A stretch of DNA of 64,000 nt, taken from assembly GCA_023439185.1 (NCBI GenBank), contig JAEXOR010000029.1:25258-89257 (forward strand). The letters are read 5' to 3'. Of this stretch, positions 40,171-50,298 are shown piece by piece; positions within the stretch are counted from its first letter, which is position 1; each line of letters starts with the position of its first letter. A model generated the notes under the pieces. It saw only the letters and a list, made by a program, of their open reading frames with translations, was not told where the DNA came from and made no database searches. The position numbers and the translations under genes are program-made. The DNA comes from Bacillota bacterium (GTDB taxonomy: Bacteria; Bacillota; Desulfotomaculia; Desulfotomaculales; Desulfallaceae).

Positions 40171-41858
40171 AAACCTTGAGTTTTTTTCAAAACAGACGTA
40201 ATAATATTTATTCCAGCATTTTTATTACCCACCTGGCCTGCATGTTTATTCTACTGGGATCGATATTTAAAAGCTTTAATCTAACCGAAACTGATGGATA
40301 CATTTTTGCCAAATATATATCTTTTTTTACATTACTATTTCTAATTGAGTCCACTATAATTTATTATTCTAAGAAACATAACTTTCATTTAAAAAAACAA
40401 TATTTAACTTTTTTAAATATCGTCTTCATATCTTTTCCGTTAGCAGCTTCAATAATCGTTTTAATAATCAGTAAAGAATACGCGTATGACGTGAAAGCCG
40501 TATTATTAATCCCCGTCCTCATTGCCGGCTCCCTGATGGGCAAAAAAATGGCCTATATCCTGCCTCTTATCAATACCGGCATTATCTTATTTTATGATTC
40601 TTATCGCCTGGGCGCCTTTGATTTTGTATTTATTATTGAATCCAACCTGGTTATCATCAGCCTCATGTTTCTGTTCGGCTGGTTTAGCGGCGCCATCTCC
40701 GATTTGGAGAGGGAAAGCCGGGAGGAATTGACCAGCCTCGTCGTCACCGACAACCTGACCGAGCTTTTCAACCACCGCTATCTGCATGAACAGTTACGCG
40801 TCCTCTTTAAAGAAGCCTCCGTGGAAAACCCTTTATCATTAATTATGATCGACATCGACGACTTCAAACACTATAACGATACCCACGGACATCAAAAAGG
40901 CGACGGCCTGCTGTTCCAGATCGGTCAAATAATCAATGAGTACGTACCCGGGTCCGGCTTCGCGGCCCGGTACAGCGGAGAAGAGTTTGTCATGGCGCTC
41001 CCCGGGCTGAACCCGGCTGACGCCGTTGCTCTGGCGGAGAAGATCCGAATTAGAATAGATAACCTCGTCTTTTTTGGTGAGGAGCATCAACCGGCGGGCG
41101 GAATTACGGTATCCTGCGGCGTGGCCGCCGCCCCCGGATTTGCAAAAATTCCCGAGGAACTGATCCACCGCACCGACCAGGCCCTGTACAGGGCTAAATC
41201 ATTGGGCAAAAACAGGGTCGAGTTATATTCACCGGTACTTGACGAACTGCTTAGAACCGCCCGGGGAGAAGAGAAAAACCTGATTAACTCCTTTCAGACA
41301 CTGCTGCAGGTAATTAACGCCAAAGATCGTTACACTTACGGTCACTCGGAAAGAGTTATGGAATACAGCGTCAAGCTGGCGGATGAAATCAATTTGCCCG
41401 AAAGCGATATCACCCTTTTACGTTACGCCGCTTTTCTGCACGATATCGGCAAAATAGAAATAGACCGGAACCTGCTGAACAAAGCCGATATGTTAAACGA
41501 ATGGGAATCCGACACCTTTCAGCAGCATTGCCGCTGGGGCAGTGAAATTGTCAAGGCGGTGCCCCAGTTGAATAAAACCACCGGCATTATCCTGCACCAC
41601 CATGAAAACTTTAACGGCACCGGGTATCCGCACGGTCTAAGCGGAAACACTATTCCGCTGCTGTCCAGGATTATCAGAATTGCGGACAGTTACGACGCCA
41701 TGACCTCGGAGCGCCCCTACCGCAAGGCCATGTCCGTCATTCAAGCCCTGGAAGAGATTAAAAGGTGCTCCGGCACCCTGTTCGACCCCAGGCTGGCAAC
41801 ACATTTCGTCAAATTAATATCACGTTCTGCCGCGGCCCGGAGTCAGTCTATTTCATAA
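40167..41858 (+). CDS. Membrane GGDEF and HD-GYP fusion (c-di-GMP turnover)
   Basis: 563 residues from GTG 40167, or 560 from TTG 40176, which has AGGAG 8 bases upstream. Six membrane spans (about 10-180), GGDEF domain with active-site variant SGEEF (RYSGEEFVMAL, about 270) and an HD-GYP domain with HDIGKIEID and HHHENFNGTGYPHGLSG. The phosphodiesterase half looks intact; the cyclase half may be weak because the first Gly is Ser. It is convergent with the RND gene, and their stops overlap by 11 bases. Confidence 0.93.
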   Translation: MKTLSFFQNRRNNIYSSIFITHLACMFILLGSIFKSFNLTETDGYIFAKYISFFTLLFLIESTIIYYSKKHNFHLKKQYLTFLNIVFISFPLAASIIVLIISKEYAYDVKAVLLIPVLIAGSLMGKKMAYILPLINTGIILFYDSYRLGAFDFVFIIESNLVIISLMFLFGWFSGAISDLERESREELTSLVVTDNLTELFNHRYLHEQLRVLFKEASVENPLSLIMIDIDDFKHYNDTHGHQKGDGLLFQIGQIINEYVPGSGFAARYSGEEFVMALPGLNPADAVALAEKIRIRIDNLVFFGEEHQPAGGITVSCGVAAAPGFAKIPEELIHRTDQALYRAKSLGKNRVELYSPVLDELLRTARGEEKNLINSFQTLLQVINAKDRYTYGHSERVMEYSVKLADEINLPESDITLLRYAAFLHDIGKIEIDRNLLNKADMLNEWESDTFQQHCRWGSEIVKAVPQLNKTTGIILHHHENFNGTGYPHGLSGNTIPLLSRIIRIADSYDAMTSERPYRKAMSVIQALEEIKRCSGTLFDPRLATHFVKLISRSAAARSQSIS

Positions 41859-44800
41859 GGCCCGGTTTTATTTTGCGTCTTTCTTTATACTCATTTAGTG
41901 CCGTATATAGGGACGGCACTATCACCAGTGTCATCATGGTGGAAAATATCAGTCCCGAAATAATGGTAATCGCCAGCGGCGCGAACAGCGGATTTCCGGA
42001 CAGGGCAAGGGGCGACAGACCGGCCACCGCCGTCATCGACGTCAACAAAATCGGCCTCAGCCGGGCCTCGCCGCCGCGCAGTACCGCTTCCTTCAGTTCA
42101 ACACCCTCGGCCCTGGCCCTTTCAATAAAGTCTATTAATACGATACCGTTGCGCACAACGATACCCGCCAGGGATATCACACCCATCATGGACATAAAGC
42201 CCAGGGGGTTACCGGTAATAAAAAGACCAATCATGCTGCCCGCGGCGGCCAGATAAACAGTGCTCATAATTAAAATCGGCAGGCTCAGGGAATAGAATTG
42301 AATGACAATCTGAATGAAAATCAAAAAGATTACTATTATCGAAAGCTTGCCCATGCTCTTAAATATATCGGTCTGCTCGTTCATCTCGCCGCCGGTTTCC
42401 CAGCGGTACCCCTGGGGTAATGGGGTTTCTTTCAGAATCGCTGTTACAGCGGTCATAACCTCGGTGGCAGTCCTCCCGCGCACATCGCCGGTGATGGTAA
42501 CCGATCGGCTGAGATTGCGGTGCGGAATGCTTTGAATACCAAAAGACGGTTTGATGCTGACCAGTTCGGATAAAGGCACCTGGCTCCCCAAAGCATTGGG
42601 CACCGTCAGATGGCGGAATACTGTAGTCGGATCGCTGTCCGGTTTTGCCGCGTACATATTGATATCGATTAAATCCGTTCCGTTATCGAACTGGCCGATG
42701 TTTATGCCCTCCCCGGCCAGCCTCAGGCTGCGGGACAGTTCGGTATAGGTAACCAGCTTCTGCTCCATCACGATCTTGTTCACCTGAAATTCCAGGGTAT
42801 TGTTGTCCAGGCCGAAGTTATCCTGCACATCGGCGGCCCCGGGCACCTGCGAAATTTTCTCCTTCAGCTGCTGCGTCAGCGCCCTCAGTTCGGCTATATC
42901 TTCTCCGTACAGGTGCACTTCAATGGGTGAGCCCACCGGGGGCCCGGTTTTCAGTTCCCACGGGTAAACCTCCACCCCCGGGTATTTACGCTCCAGCTCG
43001 CCTTTCCATTGGTCCACCAGATCGGCTGTATTAACCTGGCCCAAATCCACCATGGCCACAATTTGCCCGTTTTCATCCGCCACACTATCCAGACCGGTCC
43101 CGCCGCCAAACCAGAGATTAGCCTTTGCTCCGGCACAGGCTAAAACCTCTTTAACGCCCGGCTGTTGCGCCAGCCAGACCTGCATTTCTTCCACTACAGC
43201 CCTGGTTTCCTCCACGTCACTGCCCTTGGGCAGGCGAATCTCAATAGGCAGTTCCTCACGGTTGGCGGTGGGAAAGAGCTCCACCGGGGTGAAGGGGATC
43301 AACCCGTAAGCCAGGGTACCCAAAATGACGCCGATAACACCGGTGCGCAGCGGCCGTTTTAGTATCCGCGGCATCAGCCAACCGGCGTACCAGAGGGTCA
43401 GGCGTTTAAGCTGTTTGCCCAAAAGACCTGCCGTTCTATGACCGTCACCACCGCCGTATTTTATTTCGTACCAATGGCGGAAGATCGGAATAATGGTCAG
43501 GGCCATGGCCATGGAAGCCAGCATGGTCAGGCTGACCACAATGGGGATAGGCCTGATGAAGTCGCCGCTAATGCCGCCCAGGAACATCAGCGGGCCAAAG
43601 GAAAATATAGTGGCCAGGGTGGCTGTTAATATAGATACCGAAACCTCCCGGGCTCCTCTTACCGACGCCTCCAGGGGCGGTTCCTTCAATACCTCCAGGC
43701 GGCGCTCGATATTGTCGTTAACCACCACGGCATCGTCGACCAGTACCCCCAGCACAACAATCAAAGCGTAGATGGTCATCATGTTGATGGTGATATCCAG
43801 AAACGGCAGGAAAATCAGCCCCACCGCCATGGAAACGGGAATGGCTATGGCTACCAGCACGGCGGTGGCCAGGTTCAGGCCCAGGGTACAGACCAGCAGG
43901 ACAGCCAGTACGGCGATGATCATTTCCCGGTACAATTCACCGGCCATATCGTCCAGGCTTTCTTTCTGCGAGAAAACCGGTATTATTTCAGAACCGCCGG
44001 GCAGAGCCTGTTCAAAAATCCTTAGTTTTTCCTCCACCTTTTCATGCACCGAGGGGACGTCGGTACCTTCCTCCACGCTCAGTCCCATTACCATACACGG
44101 CTTCCCGTCCTGGTAGAGGTAAACGTCGGTTTCCAAAGTGGTCAGGGTGACCTTGCCCACGTCCTTCAGGTATACCGGAAATCCCTCCGGAGTCATGGAA
44201 ACGATGACGTTATTCAGTTTTTCCCAGTGATAATTCTCCGGCAGGATCAACTGGAATGTCCGGCCCTCGACGTCCAGGTTGCCGATAGGGATCTTTTCGT
44301 TTTCTCCCTGTACCGCTCCCATTACCAGGGGCCAGGCGACGCCGTAATGCTGCATCTTCCAGTTGTCCAGTTCCACCCGTACTTCACGGTCCGGCAGGCC
44401 CCAGTATTCGGCATTGGATATACCGGGAATTGTTCTAAGTTGATCTTTCCAGTTATCCAGGGTTTCCCGCAGGCCCAAAAGCTGCTCTCTGTTTTCAGCC
44501 GTTACGTTAAAAGAAAAAAACGCCGTTGCCGCCAGGTTATCATTGACCACAGGTTTTTTAACCCCTTCGGGCAAGTTGGCTTCGGCGTCGGTCAATTTTT
44601 TACGCAGCTCATCCCATTTCTCTTTGGGCTCCACATTGTCTGTAAGCCAGACGGTGATGTGGGAATAACCGTGCCCGGAGTTGGAATTAATGGTTTTAAT
44701 GCCCTGGATTTCTTTAATATGCTGCTCAATTTCTCTGGTTACGGTTTGCTCCACTTTTTCCGGCGCCGCGCCGGGAAAAACCGTGGTTACAGTGGCCACG

Positions 44801-44922
44801 CCGATTACCACGTCGGGTTGTTCCTGACGCGGCAGTTGCAACGCGGTGATTACCCCGAGGATGGTAATCATGACAAAGAAAAGCAACGTCACCTTGCGCC
44901 TGCGCAATAAATACTCGATCAC
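41848..44922 (-). CDS. RND-family efflux transporter (AcrB-like)
   Basis: 1024 residues, 12 membrane spans in two repeats. Typical features: TVFPGAAPEKVEQTVTREIE near 50, the TM4 proton-relay segment VLGVLVDDAVVVNDNIERRL with the DD pair, and SLAGIVVRNGIVLIDFIERA near the end. It exports drugs or lipophilic compounds using the proton gradient with a membrane fusion partner (44919, overlapping by ATGA). No outer-membrane channel is present, as expected in a monoderm. Confidence 0.95.
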   Translation of the reverse strand: MIEYLLRRRKVTLLFFVMITILGVITALQLPRQEQPDVVIGVATVTTVFPGAAPEKVEQTVTREIEQHIKEIQGIKTINSNSGHGYSHITVWLTDNVEPKEKWDELRKKLTDAEANLPEGVKKPVVNDNLAATAFFSFNVTAENREQLLGLRETLDNWKDQLRTIPGISNAEYWGLPDREVRVELDNWKMQHYGVAWPLVMGAVQGENEKIPIGNLDVEGRTFQLILPENYHWEKLNNVIVSMTPEGFPVYLKDVGKVTLTTLETDVYLYQDGKPCMVMGLSVEEGTDVPSVHEKVEEKLRIFEQALPGGSEIIPVFSQKESLDDMAGELYREMIIAVLAVLLVCTLGLNLATAVLVAIAIPVSMAVGLIFLPFLDITINMMTIYALIVVLGVLVDDAVVVNDNIERRLEVLKEPPLEASVRGAREVSVSILTATLATIFSFGPLMFLGGISGDFIRPIPIVVSLTMLASMAMALTIIPIFRHWYEIKYGGGDGHRTAGLLGKQLKRLTLWYAGWLMPRILKRPLRTGVIGVILGTLAYGLIPFTPVELFPTANREELPIEIRLPKGSDVEETRAVVEEMQVWLAQQPGVKEVLACAGAKANLWFGGGTGLDSVADENGQIVAMVDLGQVNTADLVDQWKGELERKYPGVEVYPWELKTGPPVGSPIEVHLYGEDIAELRALTQQLKEKISQVPGAADVQDNFGLDNNTLEFQVNKIVMEQKLVTYTELSRSLRLAGEGINIGQFDNGTDLIDINMYAAKPDSDPTTVFRHLTVPNALGSQVPLSELVSIKPSFGIQSIPHRNLSRSVTITGDVRGRTATEVMTAVTAILKETPLPQGYRWETGGEMNEQTDIFKSMGKLSIIVIFLIFIQIVIQFYSLSLPILIMSTVYLAAAGSMIGLFITGNPLGFMSMMGVISLAGIVVRNGIVLIDFIERARAEGVELKEAVLRGGEARLRPILLTSMTAVAGLSPLALSGNPLFAPLAITIISGLIFSTMMTLVIVPSLYTALNEYKERRKIKPGLMK

Positions 44923-46013
44923 TTGCCGCTACCTCCCGGCACTTCCACGCGATCCCCTTCAAAAAGCTTTTCGGCGCCTTTAACCACCAGCGTCTCGCCG
45001 GTTTCCAGGCCGGCGACCACCTCCAGCCTATCTCCGAACAGTTCACCGATGGTCACGGTCCTTTTGGACGCCTGACCATCATTAACCACAAACACATACG
45101 GATTTTCCTCGCCCCGGTTGATCACTGCGGCAGCCGGCACGTAAATGCCTTCCCGGACTTCAGCGCGCCCGGCCAGCACAATCTGGCCCGGGTACCAGTC
45201 GCGGTCCGGGTTGGGTATGCTCACCTCCACGCCGATGGTGCCGGTACCCCGGTTGGCGCCGGGGAAAATCCGGGTCACCGTGCCCTGCCGCTCCCGATCA
45301 TATAATTCCAAAACAACGGTTTGGCCTGTTTTCCAGGCGTTTATCTCATGGTCCGGTACCGGTAAAATTGTTTTCAGGGTACTGATTTGACCTATTCTAT
45401 AGACCGGACTGCCCGCGCCGGTAACCTGCCCCGGGTCGGCCATTTTGGCCAGCACCGTGCCGCCTGTGGGTGCAGTCAGCACCGATTTATCCTTCTCCAG
45501 CAGGGACAGCGCCTCACCGGCTTCGGCCAGATCCTCCCCGGCTACTTTCAGCCGGTTTTGGGCGTTTTCAAAATCAAGCTGGGAAACGGCGCCGGCCTCG
45601 AAAAGCTGTTTGATCCGGTCAAAATGCTCAAGGGCTTGCTGGTGACCCACCTGCGCCTTCTCCATTCCGGTCCTGGCCCTGGTAAGTTGCAGGCTGTACT
45701 CTGTGGCGTCCACCCTGGCCAGCACCGCGCCGGCGGTAACATTGTCCCCTTCCGCATAGCGCATTTCGGTAATCCGCCCCGAAACTTCAAAAGCAACCGC
45801 GGTTTCCCCGATGGCTTCAAGAACACCGGAAAACCCGGAAACCCGTTCCGCCTTACCCTGCCCCACCACCGCCGTTTCCACGAACTTAACCTGTTGTTCA
45901 TCGTCCGGTTTGGCAACTTCTGCTCTTTTGTCCCTGGTAAATGCAACCAGCACAATAACAACCACGACGACCAGTACCAAGCCGGCTAAAATTTTCTTAT
46001 TCATCGTTATCAC
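44919..46013 (-). CDS. RND membrane fusion protein (HlyD/AcrA-like)
   Basis: 364 residues. N-terminal anchor (ILAGLVLVVVVVIVLVAF), lipoyl halves around a short helical hairpin (ARTGMEKAQVGHQQALEHFD) and beta-barrel domain (DRDWYPGQIVLAGRAEV). It precedes and overlaps the RND pump gene and forms the same complex. It is divergent in context from no regulator; the WYL regulator upstream is on the same strand. Confidence 0.92.
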   Translation of the reverse strand: MITMNKKILAGLVLVVVVVIVLVAFTRDKRAEVAKPDDEQQVKFVETAVVGQGKAERVSGFSGVLEAIGETAVAFEVSGRITEMRYAEGDNVTAGAVLARVDATEYSLQLTRARTGMEKAQVGHQQALEHFDRIKQLFEAGAVSQLDFENAQNRLKVAGEDLAEAGEALSLLEKDKSVLTAPTGGTVLAKMADPGQVTGAGSPVYRIGQISTLKTILPVPDHEINAWKTGQTVVLELYDRERQGTVTRIFPGANRGTGTIGVEVSIPNPDRDWYPGQIVLAGRAEVREGIYVPAAAVINRGEENPYVFVVNDGQASKRTVTIGELFGDRLEVVAGLETGETLVVKGAEKLFEGDRVEVPGGSGK

Positions 46014-46058
46014 CCACCGGGAGTATTCTTTATGCCGGATAAAAATCCTGCCATCATT

Positions 46059-47219
46059 TTAATGGCCGGACCAGGAACCCCGGCGATACAGGTTGGCTAT
46101 ATCTTCGGCCATTTTTTTCATTTCTTCCCGCAGCCAATCCGGCTCCAGCACCTCGGCGTTATCGCCCCACTGAATAATCCAGGTTTTCATTTCACCGATA
46201 CCACAGACGTTGAATGATACCACCACTGATCCGTTGGCCGGCTCTTCATCCAGCGACTGCGAAGGATGGTAGATCATATTTTTGATCCGGTGGGCCACCT
46301 GCGGGCTGAATTTAATTCTGACCCGGCATTCCCGGCCATCGTTAATTACCCCCCAACTGCTTAACATATATTGCCGCAAGTCAAAATCAGCGGGATAGGT
46401 GAATTTCTCGCCGGTATAGGCTAAAACGTCTTTAATCTGGTCCACCCTGAAGACCCTGATGTCATGCCGCTCCCGGCAATAAGCCACCAGGTACCAGTTC
46501 TGGCGTTTGCAGATCAACCCGTACGGCTCCACCACCCGTTTGGTAATTTCTCCGCTGTGGGCGGTGTAGTACCACAGCTTTATCCGGTGGCAATCCTTGA
46601 GGGCGCCGACCACCACGGCAAACACCTTGCCCACCGCACCGGGTTCCGCCAGCGCTTCCTCCACCATATGGATCCGGTTCTGCAGCTTATCCATCGCCAG
46701 TTCCCGGGGGTTATAGTGAAACTTGAACAGGGTGGACACCAGCACGTCCTTGAACTCGTTGATATGCCCGGCCAGGGCGGAGCCCTGCTGCTGCAGCAGG
46801 CTTAAAAAGAGAGCCGTGGCCTTTTCGGGAGCAATGCTGGGCAGGTGGCCGGCTTCAAGGGCATAGAAGACACACTTCTTCCCTTCCATATCCCTCTCTC
46901 TTTTAACCAGCGGTTCTTTAAATTCATCTTGAATAGCCCTGAGATCCCGGTGCACCTGCCGTTCGGTAATCCCGAATTTTTCTCCCAGTTCCTTTACGGT
47001 TACGCCGCCATAGGGAGTTTTATAGTTCAGGTGTTTCAGGAGCATGCTTAACCGCAAACCCCTGCTGGCATCTTTCTTTTTCTTTTCCCGCAACGGGCCG
47101 CACCCCCTGTCTTCAGTGCATTTATCATTTATTATTCGCCTTATCAAATGGTTCACCTTTAAAATGAAGGTATTTGTCGATGGTGCTTGAAATATATAGA
47201 TAAAACCAATTTTAAACAT
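46059..47219 (-). CDS. WYL-domain transcriptional regulator
   Basis: The frame is 386 codons; a TTG at 47093 with GGGGGTG 7 bases upstream is the likelier start (344 residues, LREKKKKDASRG). An N-terminal DeoR-type HTH (VTVKELGEKFGITERQVHRD) is followed by the WYL ligand-binding domain (KLWYYTAHSGEITKRVVEPY, YLVAYCRERHDIRVFRVDQI) and a WCX-like C-terminus. It reads away from the MFS gene and into the RND operon, so it may control either. Confidence 0.88.
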   Translation of the reverse strand: MFKIGFIYIFQAPSTNTFILKVNHLIRRIINDKCTEDRGCGPLREKKKKDASRGLRLSMLLKHLNYKTPYGGVTVKELGEKFGITERQVHRDLRAIQDEFKEPLVKRERDMEGKKCVFYALEAGHLPSIAPEKATALFLSLLQQQGSALAGHINEFKDVLVSTLFKFHYNPRELAMDKLQNRIHMVEEALAEPGAVGKVFAVVVGALKDCHRIKLWYYTAHSGEITKRVVEPYGLICKRQNWYLVAYCRERHDIRVFRVDQIKDVLAYTGEKFTYPADFDLRQYMLSSWGVINDGRECRVRIKFSPQVAHRIKNMIYHPSQSLDEEPANGSVVVSFNVCGIGEMKTWIIQWGDNAEVLEPDWLREEMKKMAEDIANLYRRGSWSGH

Positions 47220-48473
47220 ATAAAAATTTTAACGAAAAGAGGCCTGCCGGTATTGAAAATGAACAAAAAAGCCCTGGCGCTTTTAGGCACGGGGCATACC
47301 GTAACCGATATCAGCCAGGGGGCGCTGCCGATTATGCTGCTTTTTCTGCAGCCGGTGTTTGCTTTGACTCAAATGCAAATAGGCATGGTGATGCTGGCTT
47401 TTAACCTGAGTTCGTCGGTCATCCAACCCATATTCGGCATTATGAGCGACCGTTTCCGGGCGGCCTGGCTGGTACCGGCGGGTTGTTTTACCGCCGGGCT
47501 CGGCATGGCGTTTACCGGCTTCAGTCCCAACTTTCCCACCTTGCTGCTGGTTTCGCTGATCAGCGGCCTGGGCGTGGCCGCTTTTCACCCGGAGGCTTCC
47601 AAGTTTGCCCGTCTGGCCAGCGGCGACCGTAAAGCGTCGGGCATGTCCCTGTTCTCGGTGGGCGGCAATCTGGGTTTTGCCGCCGGTCCGGTACTGGCCA
47701 GCTTTTTCTTCGGTCTGGCGGGTTTGGCCGGCTCAACCGGTTTTTTGCTCATTAACGGCGTCATAGCCGTCATCCTGTGGATTTACCTGTCCAGCTTCGC
47801 CGGTGACGCTTCCACCACTGTCAGTGTCCCGGCCCCGGCCCGGGCCGGCAAAGATAAACCGGCGGCCCCAAGGCCCCCGATAAGCGCCTGGTATTTATAC
47901 GCACCGGTGGCGCTCCTGGTCACGGTGGTAACTATGCGTTCCTTTACCCATTTCGGCATGGTCACCTTTCTGCCGCAGTATTACTCCCTGCACCTGCAGC
48001 ACAGTGAGGCCCAGGCCGCTACATTGACAACAATATTCCTTTTTGCCGGGGTTTTCGGTACCCTGGCGGGCGGGCCGGCAGCGGACCGCTGGGGCTTAAA
48101 AACCATTATTGTAACCTCGATGTCCCTGCTGGTACCCATATTGTACCTGTTTACCAGGACCGGGGGCGTTTTACTGGTGGTGCTGGTGGCTTTGGCCGGC
48201 TTTGTAGCCATCTCCACCTTTTCGGTAACCGTGGTTTTGGCCCAGGAACTGCTGCCTCATAACGTCGGCCTGGCTTCGGGGCTGGTGCTCGGGCTGGCCA
48301 TCGGCATGGGCGGAGTGGGCGCCACCGCGCTGGGCTGGGTGGCGGACCACTGGGGTCTGCCCGCCGTATTTCACGTGATGATGGTGTTCCCGGTAATCGG
48401 TCTGCTTCTGGCTTTACTGCTGCCGAACCGTGAACAACTGGCCCGCCGGACAAAAATCTTAAGTGTTGAATGA
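47187..48473 (+). CDS. MFS transporter, fosmidomycin-resistance (Fsr) type
   Basis: Likely start at TTG 47253 or ATG 47259 (about 405 residues). Twelve membrane spans. MNKKALALLGTGHTVTDISQ, PIFGIMSDRF and AAFHPEASKFARLASGDRK are characteristic of the Fsr subfamily. Substrate unknown; drug export is inferred from family. Divergent from the WYL regulator, whose start region it overlaps slightly if the longest frames are used. Confidence 0.9.
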   Translation: MKYIDKTNFKHIKILTKRGLPVLKMNKKALALLGTGHTVTDISQGALPIMLLFLQPVFALTQMQIGMVMLAFNLSSSVIQPIFGIMSDRFRAAWLVPAGCFTAGLGMAFTGFSPNFPTLLLVSLISGLGVAAFHPEASKFARLASGDRKASGMSLFSVGGNLGFAAGPVLASFFFGLAGLAGSTGFLLINGVIAVILWIYLSSFAGDASTTVSVPAPARAGKDKPAAPRPPISAWYLYAPVALLVTVVTMRSFTHFGMVTFLPQYYSLHLQHSEAQAATLTTIFLFAGVFGTLAGGPAADRWGLKTIIVTSMSLLVPILYLFTRTGGVLLVVLVALAGFVAISTFSVTVVLAQELLPHNVGLASGLVLGLAIGMGGVGATALGWVADHWGLPAVFHVMMVFPVIGLLLALLLPNREQLARRTKILSVE

Positions 48474-48496
48474 AATAGTGTTCCAGCCCCGGTGTA

Positions 48497-49375
48497 CTAA
48501 CCTTTTCTCCTGCTGACGGACAAAATCAGTATCCCTGCAAACAGCAGGCCGATACCGGCAAAAGCCGGCGCGGTCAGTCGTTCGTCCAGCAATGTTACTC
48601 CCAGCGTGGCGGCGGTGAGCGGCTCGGCCAGAGTTAAGGTGACGGCGGTGGCGGCGGGCACCAGCGACAGCCCCCTGGCAAACAGCAGGTAGGCGATGGC
48701 CGTGGCCACCAGGCCAAGGTGCAGGGCAACCGCCGCGCCGCCCCATGTCAACAACCAACCAAGGGGCTGCATAAGCAATAAGGGAACCAGCAGCAGAGCG
48801 CTGATGCAAAAGATAACTGCGATTACCGCTTCAGACCGGTTTTTTTCCAGCAGGGTTTTACTGAACACCACATATGAAGCATAAGCCAGACCCGCGCCCA
48901 GAGCCATCAACACCCCGGTATAATTGACGGTGACGTTTTCCTTTACGGAAAACAAAAGATAGCACCCGGTAACGGCAAGCAAAGTGGAAACCAGCCACTT
49001 GATCCCCGGGCGCTCGCCTCTGAATATGAACACCAGCAAACCGGCCATGATGGGCGCGCTGCCGATACCGACCACAGTCCCCACCGCCACGCCGGTTTTG
49101 GCAACCCCGCCAAAAAATAACGGCTGATAAGCAGCCATGCTTATCGCCGCTGTCGCCACCAGGTGTTTCGGCCAATACCCGCCGGACTCAAAGGCCTTTT
49201 TGTAAACGGCCACGACCAGCAGGCACAGCCCGCCCACCAGCAGCCGCATGGCGCCGATAGCCAGGGGCGTGGCTCCGTCCGGCGCCAGAGCCTGAGTGGT
49301 GCCGGTGGTACCCCATAACACCGCGCCGGACAAGACCAGCAGGGGCCCTAAATATGTATTGTTGTTCTGCGACAT
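48497..49375 (-). CDS. EamA/DMT-family transporter
   Basis: 292 residues with ten membrane spans in two EamA repeats (LLVLSGAVLWGTTGTTQALA; GVLMALGAGLAYASYVVFSK; second-half VTLTLAEPLTAATLGVTLLD). It probably exports a metabolite or amino acid; substrate unknown. Convergent with the MFS gene. Confidence 0.9.
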   Translation of the reverse strand: MSQNNNTYLGPLLVLSGAVLWGTTGTTQALAPDGATPLAIGAMRLLVGGLCLLVVAVYKKAFESGGYWPKHLVATAAISMAAYQPLFFGGVAKTGVAVGTVVGIGSAPIMAGLLVFIFRGERPGIKWLVSTLLAVTGCYLLFSVKENVTVNYTGVLMALGAGLAYASYVVFSKTLLEKNRSEAVIAVIFCISALLLVPLLLMQPLGWLLTWGGAAVALHLGLVATAIAYLLFARGLSLVPAATAVTLTLAEPLTAATLGVTLLDERLTAPAFAGIGLLFAGILILSVSRRKG

Positions 49376-49508
49376 AACCGTCCTCGCTTTTAAGTGTATG
49401 CATTAATCGTCATCATGCAAATTATATAAGCCCGGAGCCCGGCCTGTAAAGTTTTATTCCACCGTGATATACTGTTAAAGTTGAAGAGTAGTATTTAAGG
49501 AGCAAAGC

Positions 49509-50216
49509 ATGATGGTCCAATCAAAGGAAAAGCGGGTCCACGAAGTATTTGAATCCATATCCGAAAAATACGATTTTATGAACTCCGTAATCAGCTTCCG
49601 GCGGCACGTCGCCTGGCGCAGGGACACCATGCGTCGCATGGACGTCAAACCCGGGCAAACCGCGCTGGACGTGTGCTGCGGCACGGGGGACTGGACCATA
49701 GCGCTGGCCGAAGCCATCGGCGCCGGGGGACGGGTTTACGGCCTGGATTTCAGCTCCAATATGCTCAAAGTGGCGGAAACCAAGGTGAAAGCATTGAACC
49801 TGGACCAGGTCGAGCTGGTGCAGGGGAACGCCATGGAACTGCCCTTCGCCGAGGATACCTTCGACTACGTGACCATCGGTTTTGGACTGCGCAACGTACC
49901 GGATTACCTGCAGGTGCTGCGCGAAATGAGGCGGGTGGCCAAGCCCGGCGGGAAAGTGGTCTGTCTGGAGACATCCCAGCCCACTATCCCGGTATTCAGG
50001 CAGTTTTATTACGCCTACTTCCGCTATATTATGCCGGTGCTGGGTAAAATACTTGCCCGCAGTTACAAGGAATACTCGTGGCTGCAGGAGTCGGCCGGCG
50101 ACTTTCCGGGCCGCGGGGAACTGGCTGAATTGTTCCGCGCCGCCGGACTGACGGATGTGCGGGTGCGGGCTTACACCGGCGGCGTTGCCGCCATGCACAT
50201 GGGGACCAAGGGATAA
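49509..50216 (+). CDS. menG: Demethylmenaquinone methyltransferase
   Basis: 235 residues, the UbiE/MenG length. SAM motif I ALDVCCGTGDWTIALAEA, FAEDTFDYVTIGFGLRNVPD and KPGGKVVCLETSQP are diagnostic. It methylates demethylmenaquinone in the last step of menaquinone synthesis. Its presence implies quinone-based electron transport. AAGGAGC precedes the ATG pair. Confidence 0.95.
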   Translation: MMVQSKEKRVHEVFESISEKYDFMNSVISFRRHVAWRRDTMRRMDVKPGQTALDVCCGTGDWTIALAEAIGAGGRVYGLDFSSNMLKVAETKVKALNLDQVELVQGNAMELPFAEDTFDYVTIGFGLRNVPDYLQVLREMRRVAKPGGKVVCLETSQPTIPVFRQFYYAYFRYIMPVLGKILARSYKEYSWLQESAGDFPGRGELAELFRAAGLTDVRVRAYTGGVAAMHMGTKG

Positions 50217-50298
50217 CCTTGTCCATCATTTTTTGCTTATTTTCATTAACTGTGCTAAAATTTTTACGACCAAATAACTGATAGGACGGTGCCGCAAG

